This document shows, in pieces, positions 44,248-53,396 of a DNA stretch of 64,000 bases. The translations under genes and the position numbers were made by a program. Under the pieces are notes generated by a model. It searched no databases and was not told where the DNA came from. It saw only the letters and a list, made by a program, of their open reading frames with translations. The stretch comes from JBNKZU01 sp050301795. GTDB lineage: Bacteria > Pseudomonadota > Gammaproteobacteria > Thiohalomonadales > Thiohalomonadaceae. How positions within the stretch are numbered: position 1 is the stretch's first letter; each line of letters opens with the position of its first letter. The stretch covers positions 96,644 to 160,643 of the forward strand of contig JBNKZU010000018.1 of NCBI GenBank assembly GCA_050301795.1. Direction: 5' to 3'.

Positions 44248-45105
44248 GTGACAAAAAAGGCAAAACAGTTCACACAAATGAATCAGAACACTGACAGAGA
44301 AAATATCTTTCTTAACGCTGCACGAAGAATCCTGCGGGCGCTGGTGCGTTTGTTTGTTCGTCAGGGGATCTCATACACACAACTGCTCGAATTATTAAAA
44401 GAGCTCTATGTCAAAGAGGTCGAGCAAGCGCTTGTTCGTAATGGTGAGCGCTGTACTCAAAGTCGAATCAGCATCATCAGTGGAGTGCATCGAAAAGATG
44501 TTAAACGCTTACTCGAAATGGACGATGGCACAACACGCCCACCGAAAAAGGTCTCGATAACCTCTCGTCTATTAAGTGTGTGGAGTGGCGACCCTGCCTA
44601 TACCGATGATGATGGGAATCCTCGCCCTCTCCCACGCACAGATGAAAACAGTGGTATCAGCTTCGACCAGTTGGTTAGCAATGAGATTAGCGATGTGCGT
44701 CCACGGGCTATTCTGGATGAGTGGGTTCAGCGTGAACTTGTTGAGATTGATGAGAATGGGTTAATTCACTTAAAGCTTGAGTCGACCTTCCCGGCAAAAG
44801 ATATGGAGGAGAAGCTCCACTATCTTGGGAAAAATACTTCGGATCATATTGCAGCCTGCGATCACAACATTCACCAAACTGGTCCCAGCTACCCGGAACG
44901 CTCTGTGTTCTTTGATGGCCTATCCTCCGACTCTGTCGATAAACTTCAACAAAGCGCGTCGAATTGGGCACAAAAATCTCTCCGTGCACTCAATGCTGAG
45001 GCATTAGATTTGGCGAAAAAGGATGATGAAACCGACAACCATTGTGAGCGGTTCACATTCGGGGTCTACTTCTATCGTGAAGATGAGAGTGATGAAACCA
45101 AATAG
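44248..45105 (+). CDS. DUF6502 family probable DNA-binding regulator
   Basis: A protein of about 285 residues of the DUF6502 type: 'AARRILRALVRLFVRQGISYTQLLELLK' region (about 25-52), then a helix-turn-helix-like segment 'RCTQSRISIISGVHRKDVKRLL' (about 70-92), and a C-terminal half with 'SPYPERSVFFDGLS'-like content. The HTH suggests a transcriptional regulator. The start is uncertain: GTG 44248 (GGAT nearby), TTG 44239 or ATG 44278. It is divergent from the 99-aa gene across the twin palindromes and overlaps the following DUF5666 gene, the usual partner of this family, by 14 bases. Confidence 0.75.
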   Translation: MTKKAKQFTQMNQNTDRENIFLNAARRILRALVRLFVRQGISYTQLLELLKELYVKEVEQALVRNGERCTQSRISIISGVHRKDVKRLLEMDDGTTRPPKKVSITSRLLSVWSGDPAYTDDDGNPRPLPRTDENSGISFDQLVSNEISDVRPRAILDEWVQRELVEIDENGLIHLKLESTFPAKDMEEKLHYLGKNTSDHIAACDHNIHQTGPSYPERSVFFDGLSSDSVDKLQQSASNWAQKSLRALNAEALDLAKKDDETDNHCERFTFGVYFYREDESDETK

Positions 45106-46363
45106 ACAACTCTTTGCTATTTCAATCGCGACCATTTTTGCGCTGATACTGTTTGGTTTATCACTAAGCATCGCTGACGATGGCGAACGTGGCTTTGGCG
45201 GCACAGGCAAACAACAAGAGATATTTCTTAATGACCAGACCAAAGAGAGAGGTCTTGGCGGAACAGGTAAACAAGACGATTACCTTAATAACCAGATGGG
45301 CGAAAGAGGTCTCGGCGGCACGGGAAAACAGTTAGAAACCATTGCACAGAAGCTGTTCGATTCCGAACGTGGACTTGGTGGCACTGGTATTATCGGCACC
45401 ATCACCAAGTTTGGCAGTATCTGGGTCAATGGCATTGAGATCGAGTTAAACGAAGATACTGAGATCACTCAGGATCACACTCCGGCAAATGAGACCTCGT
45501 TACGAATCGGTCAGCAGGTAGAAGTTGTTGTTCAAAAAGATGGTGAAAAGGTCTTCGCTCAAAATGTCGCGATAGAACATCAGCTAATCGCACCCGTGGA
45601 AGAGGTTAATCATCAGCAGCACCAGATAAAGACCTTAGGGCAGGAGATAATTCTTGCTGACAACGCACCAGGTGTGTGGCCGACAGTTGCACCAGGAGAT
45701 ACCATTCGTGTCAGTGGCTACCGAAATGAGAACGATCAGATTGTAGCTACTGATATTGCTGTTGATACGCATCAAAACCAGTGGTTATTACAGGGAACGG
45801 TCACAGAGCGAGGGAATCAGCCCTACATCGGAGAACTATCATTACAGAATAAAGGTATCGATGTTTCGGTTGGCGATAATGTCATCTTAAGAGGCGAACT
45901 ATCTGATGGTTCACTGCGTATCTCCGACTATCAGGTGAAGCCTGAGCTACCGTTTAATGGCAGAGTCGAGCATATCTATGTAGAGGGTACGATTTCACCT
46001 CAAAGAAAGCAGTTCAGGTTTGCTAACGGTCACATTCGTGCTCAAAACTTGTCTGCTGTTTCAGAATCATCCCAACGCGGTTTTGCGCTTATTTCCATTC
46101 ATCGCAATGGTGTTGAGTTAAATCACTTCACCCCTGAAACGATGTTATTACTCGAGAAGATGCAGAATCCTGATGGTCAACCTGTAGAGCGCCAGATAAG
46201 AAATCAAAACGCACCGGCAAGACATTTAGGAGCCCGTCCTCGCCATGATATGGAGCGCCCTCACCGGCCACCGATCCACATGGCACCACCGCCACTTCAA
46301 ACAACGCCACCAAGACCATCTGGTGGTGGTTTACTTCCTCCACCACCCCCTCCTCCGCTATAA
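45092..46363 (+). CDS. DUF5666 exported protein with GGTG repeats
   Basis: An exported protein of 423 residues. A signal peptide or anchor covers about 1-28. Next come four copies of 'ERGLGGTGKQ'-like units (first is ERGFGGTGKQ, last ERGLGGTGIIG), spaced 19-21 residues. After that lie DUF5666 beta domains (about 95-320: 'GIEIELNEDTEI', 'IRVSGYRNENDQIVATDI'). The end is proline-rich, finishing with seven consecutive Pro and Leu. ATG 45092 has GAGAG upstream and overlaps the DUF6502 stop; the frame itself opens at 45023. Polyproline would need EF-P for translation. Confidence 0.8.
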   Translation: MKPNRQLFAISIATIFALILFGLSLSIADDGERGFGGTGKQQEIFLNDQTKERGLGGTGKQDDYLNNQMGERGLGGTGKQLETIAQKLFDSERGLGGTGIIGTITKFGSIWVNGIEIELNEDTEITQDHTPANETSLRIGQQVEVVVQKDGEKVFAQNVAIEHQLIAPVEEVNHQQHQIKTLGQEIILADNAPGVWPTVAPGDTIRVSGYRNENDQIVATDIAVDTHQNQWLLQGTVTERGNQPYIGELSLQNKGIDVSVGDNVILRGELSDGSLRISDYQVKPELPFNGRVEHIYVEGTISPQRKQFRFANGHIRAQNLSAVSESSQRGFALISIHRNGVELNHFTPETMLLLEKMQNPDGQPVERQIRNQNAPARHLGARPRHDMERPHRPPIHMAPPPLQTTPPRPSGGGLLPPPPPPPL

Positions 46364-46385
46364 ACCGGGGGTTGTTTGTTAACGT

Positions 46386-47144
46386 ATGAAATCATTAATT
46401 AAGATTCTTCTGCTGGTTTTGTTCTTGTGCAGTACACAATCAAATGCAGAGATTGTTCTTGGAACCGGCTATGACTGGAGCGAGGGGAGTTACGGATCAC
46501 CGTCGACAACAACGATGGTCTACTCACCGTTCTCTATAAAATACCTCGGCTCCGAATGGAATATGAAGATCACGATCCCTTATATTTCAATGACTGGCCC
46601 TTCAGCAACGGTTGATGGGAGTGGCAATATTATCTCCGCAACTGGTTCTATCACCACAACCAAAGGCTTGGGCGATGTTGTTACACAATACTCCTATCAA
46701 TTCCCAGGGCTAGGCAACAATCAACAGCACTACATCGATGGCACCATCAAGTTAAAGTTACCTACTGCAAAGAGCTCAGAGCATCTCGGAACCGGAAAGG
46801 CCGATCTCTCTGTTCAGTTGGACTACTATTACGCCGACAAGAGATTTATGCCGTTTATGACGATAGGTTATAAAAAGTTTGGACAACCAACCGGATACTC
46901 TTTAAATCCGATATGGTTTGTCTCCGCCGGTGGACAAATGAGTAGCGGAAACAATCGTGCTATAGGTGCTCTTTGTGACTACCAACAACCAAGCACCTCG
47001 AGTTCAACAAACAAGCTAGAGCTTATGGGCTATATATCCATAAACCTTACAAAAAAATGGAGCTCGTCGCTCTATTATGTCAAAGGTATGACTGACAGCA
47101 GTGTCGATAATGAGGCTGGATTTACGCTGAGTGTAAAGATGTAA
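46386..47144 (+). CDS. Outer-membrane beta-barrel protein, putative
   Basis: A 252-residue protein with a cleavable signal peptide (1-21, 'CSTQSNAE') and alternating hydrophobic strands rich in Tyr, Ser and Thr: 'WNMKITIPYISM', 'YIDGTIKLKLPTA', 'FMPFMTIGYKKFG', 'GYISINLTKKWSSSLYYVKG'. About 10-12 strands are suggested. No named family is certain; it resembles transporter-like barrels found with DUF5666 genes. It follows DUF5666 by 22 bases and is likely in the same operon. Confidence 0.65.
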   Translation: MKSLIKILLLVLFLCSTQSNAEIVLGTGYDWSEGSYGSPSTTTMVYSPFSIKYLGSEWNMKITIPYISMTGPSATVDGSGNIISATGSITTTKGLGDVVTQYSYQFPGLGNNQQHYIDGTIKLKLPTAKSSEHLGTGKADLSVQLDYYYADKRFMPFMTIGYKKFGQPTGYSLNPIWFVSAGGQMSSGNNRAIGALCDYQQPSTSSSTNKLELMGYISINLTKKWSSSLYYVKGMTDSSVDNEAGFTLSVKM

Positions 47145-47172
47145 GGCGTAATGGCATTACACCGAGGTTCAA

Positions 47173-47664
47173 CTACTCAACCTTGATATAGGCAAAGCCT
47201 TTATGCTGTAAAGCGGCAACCTCAACAACCCCAGATGGAACAGTTACCACACCCTCATATAACTTGTCCGGATCAAGCTTGATCTGTGAACGGGTAAGAT
47301 CACACAACTCCAGCTTAACCCCTTTAACATTATTAAGTGACGTCAGACGACCCTTAAGATTATCTCTTCGTTCAGATAGCGCTTGATCCTCTTCAAAGGG
47401 GGTGCCGTTTAACTTGTCGTCGGTTACAAAGCGAATACCATGAGCCACAAATACAATGCGTACATCGGAGTCGATCATCTCGTTTTCGTAATAATTCACC
47501 ATGTTATTGATGCTGGTAAGCATCGCACTAAAACGACGTGGATCGGCAAAATCGGCGTGGTAGACCACACGCATCACCCCGTCATCCTCAGCAGCATTTG
47601 AGAGTGGTGGCAATAGCAAAAAAAACAGTGATAGCAGGACAGATAACCGTTTGATAATTCGCAT
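47173..47664 (-). CDS. DsrE-like periplasmic protein
   Basis: A 163-residue protein with a signal peptide (1-25, 'LSNAAED') and a DsrE/DsrF-type alpha/beta fold: 'MRVVYHADFADPRRFSAML' (about 31-49), 'RIVFVAHGIRF' (about 69-79), 'VKLELCDLTRSQ' with the conserved Cys near 117, and 'VPSGVVEVAALQHKGFAYIKVE' at the end. Sulfur-relay function is suggested by the family; export makes direct Dsr involvement doubtful. Upstream on the minus strand lies a palindromic AGGGAATTCCCT. Confidence 0.8.
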   Translation of the reverse strand: MRIIKRLSVLLSLFFLLLPPLSNAAEDDGVMRVVYHADFADPRRFSAMLTSINNMVNYYENEMIDSDVRIVFVAHGIRFVTDDKLNGTPFEEDQALSERRDNLKGRLTSLNNVKGVKLELCDLTRSQIKLDPDKLYEGVVTVPSGVVEVAALQHKGFAYIKVE

Positions 47665-47720
47665 GATTCATCTCCTTCGATTAGAGATTTAACCTTGCAC
47701 TGAATAATCAAGGGTCACAA

Positions 47721-47751
47721 TTAGGGAATTCCCTGATTTGGGTTAGGGAAT
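47721..47751 (-). promoter_or_regulatory. Repeated TTAGGGAAT motif with palindrome upstream of DsrE
   Basis: TTAGGGAAT occurs twice, at 47721-47729 and 47743-47751 (22 bp apart). The first is part of the perfect 12-bp palindrome AGGGAATTCCCT (47723-47734). The positions lie 57-87 bases before the DsrE start, suitable for an activator or repressor site. Confidence 0.4.
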
Positions 47752-47772
47752 GGGGTAAAAAAGAGTTCGGGC

Positions 47773-48090
47773 TTAAGTGCGATTTAGCGGTAACGACGTC
47801 ACCTTGGTTGATGACGCATCAATGCCCTTGATCTTTGCCGTGCCCTGTTTTTGTACCTCATCAATGCGGATCACCGATTGAATGGGGAGGTGAAAACGGT
47901 TAACCCCTTCAAACTCAGTTTTAAGCTTCTCCTCCGCCGGATCGACCAATAGCGAACTGTTTTCACCAAAAACCGGGTCAATCACATCGACAAAACCGAA
48001 AAGATCTCCCTGTGTGACCTTTTTTGCATAAAGCACATAGACTTTATCGTGATTGATAAAGGTGATCCGAAAAAGCGGCGCTTTAGCCAT
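47773..48090 (-). CDS. DUF1820 family protein
   Basis: A 105-residue soluble protein beginning 'MAKAPLFRITFINHDKVYVLYAKKVTQGDLFGFVDV' region, the DUF1820 pattern: 'LFRITFxNxGKVYExYAkxVxxSxLxGFVEI'. Function unknown. It starts at the last base of nadA and so is the third gene of aspS-nadA-DUF1820. Confidence 0.88.
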   Translation of the reverse strand: MAKAPLFRITFINHDKVYVLYAKKVTQGDLFGFVDVIDPVFGENSSLLVDPAEEKLKTEFEGVNRFHLPIQSVIRIDEVQKQGTAKIKGIDASSTKVTSLPLNRT

Positions 48091-49187
48091 TAAGCGGAAA
48101 CCTCAAGCATACGTTCCAGCGCTGTTCTGGCTTCGGCTTTCTCATCCTCTGCAACAGAGATCTGATTCACCACATTTCCTGCAACGAGGTTTTCCAATGT
48201 CCAACAAAGGTGTTGTGGATCGATACGAAACATTGTTGAGCACATGCAAACCGTCGGTGACATAAAGTGAATACGCTTGCCATCATCCTTAAACATATTG
48301 TGCAAACGGTTAACAAGATTCAGCTCGGTTCCAACCAGCCAGCGTGTTCCCGGCTCTGAATCCGCTATTGCCTTAATGATATATTCGGTCGAACCGATAT
48401 CATCCGATTTCTGACACACCTCAAACGAGGACTCAGGGTGAGAGATCACCTTAGCATCAGGGTATTTCGCTTTAAACTGATCAATATGTTCCGGCAAAAA
48501 CATCTGATGTACTGAACAAAAGCCTTTCCAAAGGATGATCTTCGCCTTTTTGATTGCATCAGGACTCAAGCCACCCATCGGTTTTTCATAATCCCAAACC
48601 ACCATCTCATCAAGTGGAATACCCATGCTATAGCCGGTATTACGCCCCAAATGTTGATCCGGGAAGAATAGAATCTTTTCACGCTGGGAGAAGGACCAGT
48701 CGAGCACCTTGCCCGCATTGGATGAGGTACAGACAATACCGCCATGACGACCACAAAAGGCCTTTAAATCTGCCGCCGAGTTGATATAGGTTACAGGCGT
48801 TACCGTTTCGTCGGGGTCGATAACCGTGGAAAGCTCTTTCCAGGCGCGCTCAACATTCACCAGATTAGCCATATCCGCCATCGAACAACCTGCCCCCATA
48901 TCAGGGATGATTGAGATCTGATCTGGGCGGGAGAGAATATCTGCCACTTCTGCCATAAAGTGAACACCGCAAAAAACGATATATTCAGCTTTTGATTCAG
49001 CCGCCTGACGCGATAGTTTTAACGAATCACCGGAAAAATCAGCATGGGCAAACACCTCATCACGTTGATAGTGATGACCTAAAATAACCAAGCGCTCACC
49101 AAGAGTCGCCTTTGCCTTGGCAATGCGCTGATTACACTCATCATCACTCAGCGAGGCATACTCCTGAATAGTTAAGGGTGTTGCCAT
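48090..49187 (-). CDS. nadA: Quinolinate synthase A
   Basis: 4Fe-4S enzyme that condenses iminoaspartate with dihydroxyacetone phosphate in NAD synthesis. 365 residues: 'VILGHHYQRDEVFAHADFSGDS' region near 33-53, cluster cysteines in 'GAGCSMADM', 'GIVCTSSNAG' and 'SPTVCMCSTM' types. ATG 49187 is assumed; GTG 49190 in frame would add one residue and overlap the aspS stop. Cotranscribed with aspS and DUF1820. Confidence 0.96.
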   Translation of the reverse strand: MATPLTIQEYASLSDDECNQRIAKAKATLGERLVILGHHYQRDEVFAHADFSGDSLKLSRQAAESKAEYIVFCGVHFMAEVADILSRPDQISIIPDMGAGCSMADMANLVNVERAWKELSTVIDPDETVTPVTYINSAADLKAFCGRHGGIVCTSSNAGKVLDWSFSQREKILFFPDQHLGRNTGYSMGIPLDEMVVWDYEKPMGGLSPDAIKKAKIILWKGFCSVHQMFLPEHIDQFKAKYPDAKVISHPESSFEVCQKSDDIGSTEYIIKAIADSEPGTRWLVGTELNLVNRLHNMFKDDGKRIHFMSPTVCMCSTMFRIDPQHLCWTLENLVAGNVVNQISVAEDEKAEARTALERMLEVSA

Positions 49188-49189
49188 CA

Positions 49190-50977
49190 CTACTTTGTCT
49201 CTTTTGCAGGCTTCGCAATCCGTATCCCGACCTCAACCAACTGTTCGGGTGATACTGAGGCAGGTGCTTCAGTCATCAGGCACGAGGCCGCCTGAGTTTT
49301 AGGAAATGCCATCACATCACGAATTGATTTGGCACCGGTCATTAACATCACCAGACGATCCAGACCAAAGGCCAGGCCGCCATGAGGTGGTGCACCATAT
49401 TTCAGCGCATCCAGCAGGAAGCCAAACTTGCTTTGTGCCTCTTCATCAGAGATCCCCAATGCCCGGAAAACCTTCTCCTGAATCTCTGGTTGGTAGATAC
49501 GGATTGAGCCACCACCTATCTCACTTCCGTTTAACACCATATCGTAGGCACGGGACATACAGTTTTCGGGGTCGGTTTCGAGCTTTTCGATATCCTCATC
49601 AACTGGTGCAGTAAAGGGATGGTGCAGCGATGTCCAGCGATTGCTCTTTTCATCACGCTCGAACATCGGGAAGTCAACAACCCATAGTGGTCGCCAACCA
49701 TGTTCAACCAGACCACGATCATGTCCTAGTTTCTCACGCAGTGCGCCAAGGGCATCATTCACAATCTTCGATTTATCAGCACCGAAGAAGACCAAATCGC
49801 CATCCTCTGCGCCTACACGTTGCATAATGGAGGCGATCACATCATCATGCAGGAATTTCAGGATTGGTGATTGTAATCCATCGCGACCTTGCGCCAGTTC
49901 ATTAACCTTTATATACGCCAATCCACGAGCGCCATAGATGCCAACAAACTTGGTGTAGTCATCAATCTCTTTACGTGTGAGTTCACACCCTTTGGGCAGA
50001 CGCAGCGCCGCTACTCTCGATCCCTCATCATTTGCTGGACCAGAGAAGACTTTAAACTCAACGCTCGCCATTAAATCCGAAACCTCAACCAGTTCCAGAT
50101 CAATCCGCATATCGGGCTTATCCGAGCCAAAACGACTCATTGCTTCAGCATAAGAGATGCGTGGAAATGGATTGGGCAGTTGTTCTTCAAGCACATGGGC
50201 AAAGAGATCACGAATCATCCCTTCGGTGATCCCCATGATCTGCTCCTCGTCCAGGAACGAGGTTTCAATATCAATTTGTGTAAATTCAGGCTGACGATCA
50301 GCACGCAGATCCTCATCGCGGAAACAACGAACAATCTGATAATAACGGTCAACACCAGCAACCATTAAGAGCTGCTTAAAGATTTGTGGCGACTGAGGCA
50401 AGGCAAAGAAACTTCCGGGATGTGTACGACTCGGCACCAGATAATCACGTGCTCCTTCAGGCGTCGCTTTGGTTAACATCGGCGTTTCGACATCTAAAAA
50501 GCCGTTATCATCGAGATAGTTACGGATCGCACTGGTAATCTTTGAGCGCAGGCGCAGACGATTCAACATCTGCGGGCGACGTATATCAACGTAGCGATAT
50601 TTAAGACGATGCTCTTCGCCAACATCCTCATCATCTATATCAAGCATAAATGGCGGTGTTTCTGAACGATTAAGAATCGTTAACTCTTTACCCAGCACTT
50701 CAACCATACCGGTAGGAAGGTTGGGGTTCTCAGTACCAGCGGGACGAAGACGCACTTTGCCTTTGACATGTAAAACAAATTCATTACGCACACGCTCAGC
50801 AGTAGCAAAAACATCGGGAAGATCCGGATCAAAAACAACCTGAGCCAAACCCTCACGATCACGTAGATCGATAAAGATAACACCACCATGATCACGGCGA
50901 CGATGCACCCAACCTGAAAGCTCGACCTCCTGGTCGATCATGGACTCATTTAACTGACCACAGTAGTGGCTACGCAT
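49190..50977 (-). CDS. aspS: Aspartyl-tRNA synthetase
   Basis: Class II synthetase, 595 residues from ATG 50977. OB-fold anticodon domain first ('MRSHYCGQLNESMIDQEVE'), class II motif 2 'RCFRDEDLRADRQPEFTQIDIE' region near 215-235, the bacterial GAD insertion (about 290-420), and motif 3 'GLAFGLDRLVML' near 530. The frame extends upstream to 51040, but homology and the AGGA seven bases before ATG 50977 support the shorter form (ATG 50983 has it one base away). Confidence 0.97.
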   Translation of the reverse strand: MRSHYCGQLNESMIDQEVELSGWVHRRRDHGGVIFIDLRDREGLAQVVFDPDLPDVFATAERVRNEFVLHVKGKVRLRPAGTENPNLPTGMVEVLGKELTILNRSETPPFMLDIDDEDVGEEHRLKYRYVDIRRPQMLNRLRLRSKITSAIRNYLDDNGFLDVETPMLTKATPEGARDYLVPSRTHPGSFFALPQSPQIFKQLLMVAGVDRYYQIVRCFRDEDLRADRQPEFTQIDIETSFLDEEQIMGITEGMIRDLFAHVLEEQLPNPFPRISYAEAMSRFGSDKPDMRIDLELVEVSDLMASVEFKVFSGPANDEGSRVAALRLPKGCELTRKEIDDYTKFVGIYGARGLAYIKVNELAQGRDGLQSPILKFLHDDVIASIMQRVGAEDGDLVFFGADKSKIVNDALGALREKLGHDRGLVEHGWRPLWVVDFPMFERDEKSNRWTSLHHPFTAPVDEDIEKLETDPENCMSRAYDMVLNGSEIGGGSIRIYQPEIQEKVFRALGISDEEAQSKFGFLLDALKYGAPPHGGLAFGLDRLVMLMTGAKSIRDVMAFPKTQAASCLMTEAPASVSPEQLVEVGIRIAKPAKETK

Positions 50978-51112
50978 ATTCATTTCCTGCTGCTGTTCGG
51001 TAAAAGCGGGAATGTTACGGATCAGAGCGCCTTGACGCAACTGGTGAGAGGTAAAAGGTGATGAAAACTAAGCGAAAATCGCTCTTTTTGTCATCCAATT
51101 GATGGGTTTTCG

Positions 51113-51140
51113 TTGTATTTCATCTACAGCACCCTATTAT
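51113..51140 (+). promoter_or_regulatory. Sigma-70-like promoter for the ABC exporter
   Basis: TTGTAT (51113-51118) and TATTAT (51135-51140) separated by 16 bases, 30 bases before the start codon at 51170. No ribosome binding site is apparent between them. Confidence 0.5.
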
Positions 51141-51169
51141 TCACACACCTCGAATACAATTAGTCGGCC

Positions 51170-52984
51170 ATGACAAATAGAAGAATCTACACTGAAGCCC
51201 CAGAAGAGCAGCGGAACGATCTGCGTACTATCAAATCCCTGCTACCATTTTTATGGAATTACCGTGGGCGTGCCGGACTGGCGCTGCTTTTTCTGATTTC
51301 ATCAAAAATCGCACTGGTCGGAATTCCACTTGCGCTTAAAGCACTGGTTGATTATCTCGACCATCCGCAGACTCAGCAACTCGCACTCCCAATCGTCTTA
51401 CTCTGCGCCTATGGCCTGTTACGTCTTGGTGGTTCAATCTTTAACGAGTTAAGAGATATTGTATTTGCCAAAGTCAGACACGGCACCATGCGGCAACTCT
51501 CACTCAACGCACTGGCACAACTGCATCAACTCTCTTTACGCTATCACCTTGAACGCAAGACCGGCGCGCTTTCCCGGGATATGGAACGAGGAACCCGTAG
51601 CGCCTCCTCACTTTTGAACTACATGGTTTTCAGTATTCTGCCGACGCTGATTGAGTTGAGTCTGGTGGTCATTATCCTGTTGAGTAACTATTCTGCCTGG
51701 TTTGCCGCCATTACGGCCGGGACTGTTGTGCTCTATATCTTCACCACCTTCAAGATCACCGCATGGCGCATGAAATTTCGCCACCGAATGAATGCAGAGG
51801 ATTCTGCGGCCAACTCAATAGCCATTGACAGCCTGATTAATTACGAAACGGTTAAATATTTTAATAACGAAACCTACGAACATAACCGATATAGCACCAC
51901 CCTTAGATCCTGGGAAGACGCTGCGGTTAAATCTCAGACATCCATGTCCGGACTCAATATGGCTCAGGGGTCACTCATTGCTATTGGCGTCACGATTGTT
52001 ATGTTTATGGCGACAAATGAGGTGATCGCCGGAACCATGACACTTGGTGATCTGGTTTTGGTGAATGCCTTTATGCTTCAGGTATTTATTCCCCTGAATT
52101 TTCTGGGTGTGGTTTACAGTCAGGTTAAGCATGCGCTTTCAGATATGGATCAGATGTTTAAATTACTTGATAAAAACCCGGAGATTGCCGATACCCCGGA
52201 TGCTAAACCGCTGAATATCACTGAAGGCAATATCGCCTTTAATCAGGTTCACTTTGCCTATAATAGCGATCGACCGATATTAAAGGGGATCTCATTTACG
52301 ATCCCTGCCGGGAAGAAACTCGCGATTGTCGGCTCAAGTGGATCTGGCAAATCGACCATCGCCCGACTGCTTTTTCGATTTTACGATGTTGAAAGCGGCA
52401 CGATTACCATTGATGGACAGGATATTCGGGATGTTACTCAATCGAGCCTTCGAGGATCGATTGCGATGGTACCTCAGGACACCGTCCTATTTAACGATAC
52501 CATTGGCTATAACATCGCTTATGGACGCACTGAAGCAACAGAGTCGGAGATTGTTACTGCGGCACAAATGGCGAATATTCATAGTTTTATCGAGGCATTA
52601 CCACAGGGTTACGATACCGTGGTCGGCGAGCGTGGATTAAAGCTATCTGGTGGTGAAAAACAGCGCATTGCTATTGCACGGGCAATCCTTAAACGCCCCC
52701 ATATTCTGATCTTTGATGAAGCGACATCATCACTCGATTCAAAGTCAGAACAGGCCATTCTTGACTCATTAAAGACCCTTGCTAAACACCATACAACCTT
52801 GGTTATCGCACATCGTTTATCAACGATTGTGGATGCGGATCAGATCCTGGTGATGGAACAGGGCGAGATTATCGAATTGGGTCAACACACTGAGCTACTT
52901 CATAAAAATGGGCACTACGCCAAAATGTGGGCACTACAACAACGTGAAGAGAACAGGATTGAATCTGAGAGCGCGTCTGATTAA
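51170..52984 (+). CDS. Atm1-type ABC exporter (fused permease-ATPase)
   Basis: Half-transporter of 604 residues: six membrane helices (about 35-310) followed by an ATPase with Walker A 'GSSGSGKSTIARLLF' near 385, signature 'LKLSGGEKQRIAIARAIL' near 495 and Walker B 'ILIFDEATSSLD' near 515. The sequence around 'INYETVKYFNNETYEHNRY' near 225 is diagnostic of the Atm1/ABCB7/HMT1 group, which export glutathione-linked sulfur or metal compounds. It is divergent from aspS and stands alone; no Fe-S genes are adjacent. Confidence 0.92.
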   Translation: MTNRRIYTEAPEEQRNDLRTIKSLLPFLWNYRGRAGLALLFLISSKIALVGIPLALKALVDYLDHPQTQQLALPIVLLCAYGLLRLGGSIFNELRDIVFAKVRHGTMRQLSLNALAQLHQLSLRYHLERKTGALSRDMERGTRSASSLLNYMVFSILPTLIELSLVVIILLSNYSAWFAAITAGTVVLYIFTTFKITAWRMKFRHRMNAEDSAANSIAIDSLINYETVKYFNNETYEHNRYSTTLRSWEDAAVKSQTSMSGLNMAQGSLIAIGVTIVMFMATNEVIAGTMTLGDLVLVNAFMLQVFIPLNFLGVVYSQVKHALSDMDQMFKLLDKNPEIADTPDAKPLNITEGNIAFNQVHFAYNSDRPILKGISFTIPAGKKLAIVGSSGSGKSTIARLLFRFYDVESGTITIDGQDIRDVTQSSLRGSIAMVPQDTVLFNDTIGYNIAYGRTEATESEIVTAAQMANIHSFIEALPQGYDTVVGERGLKLSGGEKQRIAIARAILKRPHILIFDEATSSLDSKSEQAILDSLKTLAKHHTTLVIAHRLSTIVDADQILVMEQGEIIELGQHTELLHKNGHYAKMWALQQREENRIESESASD

Positions 52985-53396
52985 GTAACAAAACACCACA
53001 TTCAGATGAAATGCGGGCGTGATGAGGGAGCATGAATGCACGAATTCCACGACCGAACCAGATAAAGGAGTGAATGACGCCTAGCCCTGACGCTTCTTGG
53101 GTAAAAAAACCTTTATATCACCATTATCAAAAACGATGACTCACCCTGTTTTTTTTTGACTTATCATGACGTCAGTTTAATATGAAGTATATAAAAATAG
53201 TCGGATAACCCTAGTTGTTCACGGTTAATCGACTTAACAATAACAAAGATGCTCTGATTTGGTCGCTATTGTGAAGCGTATGTGTGGCGCAAACATCGAC
53301 AACTGATTGATAATAAAAACGTAATTGCATTGCACACTTACAAAGACGGATTTTTCTGACGATAACAGAGCCACTTACAATCCTTCTAAGGGAATA
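52985..53396. other. Long leader region with mini-ORFs and a promoter
   Basis: A 412-base gap. It holds two adjoining mini-ORFs (53032-53073, 13 aa; 53074-53139, 21 aa), each with a ribosome-binding-like sequence, a promoter at 53156-53183, and AT-rich DNA. The 5' leader of the following gene would be about 205 bases. No riboswitch was recognised. Confidence 0.35.
53156..53183 (+). promoter_or_regulatory. Probable promoter of the PhnD-GGDEF-EAL gene
   Basis: TTGACT (53156-53161) and TAATAT (53178-53183) are 16 bases apart, with the 8-bp palindrome TGACGTCA (53167-53174) in the spacer. Confidence 0.45.

Noticed and set aside
51071..51089. Terminator-like hairpin AGCGA/TCGCT followed by T run upstream of the ABC exporter
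   Set aside because: There is no plus-strand gene before it for it to terminate; stem only 5 bp.
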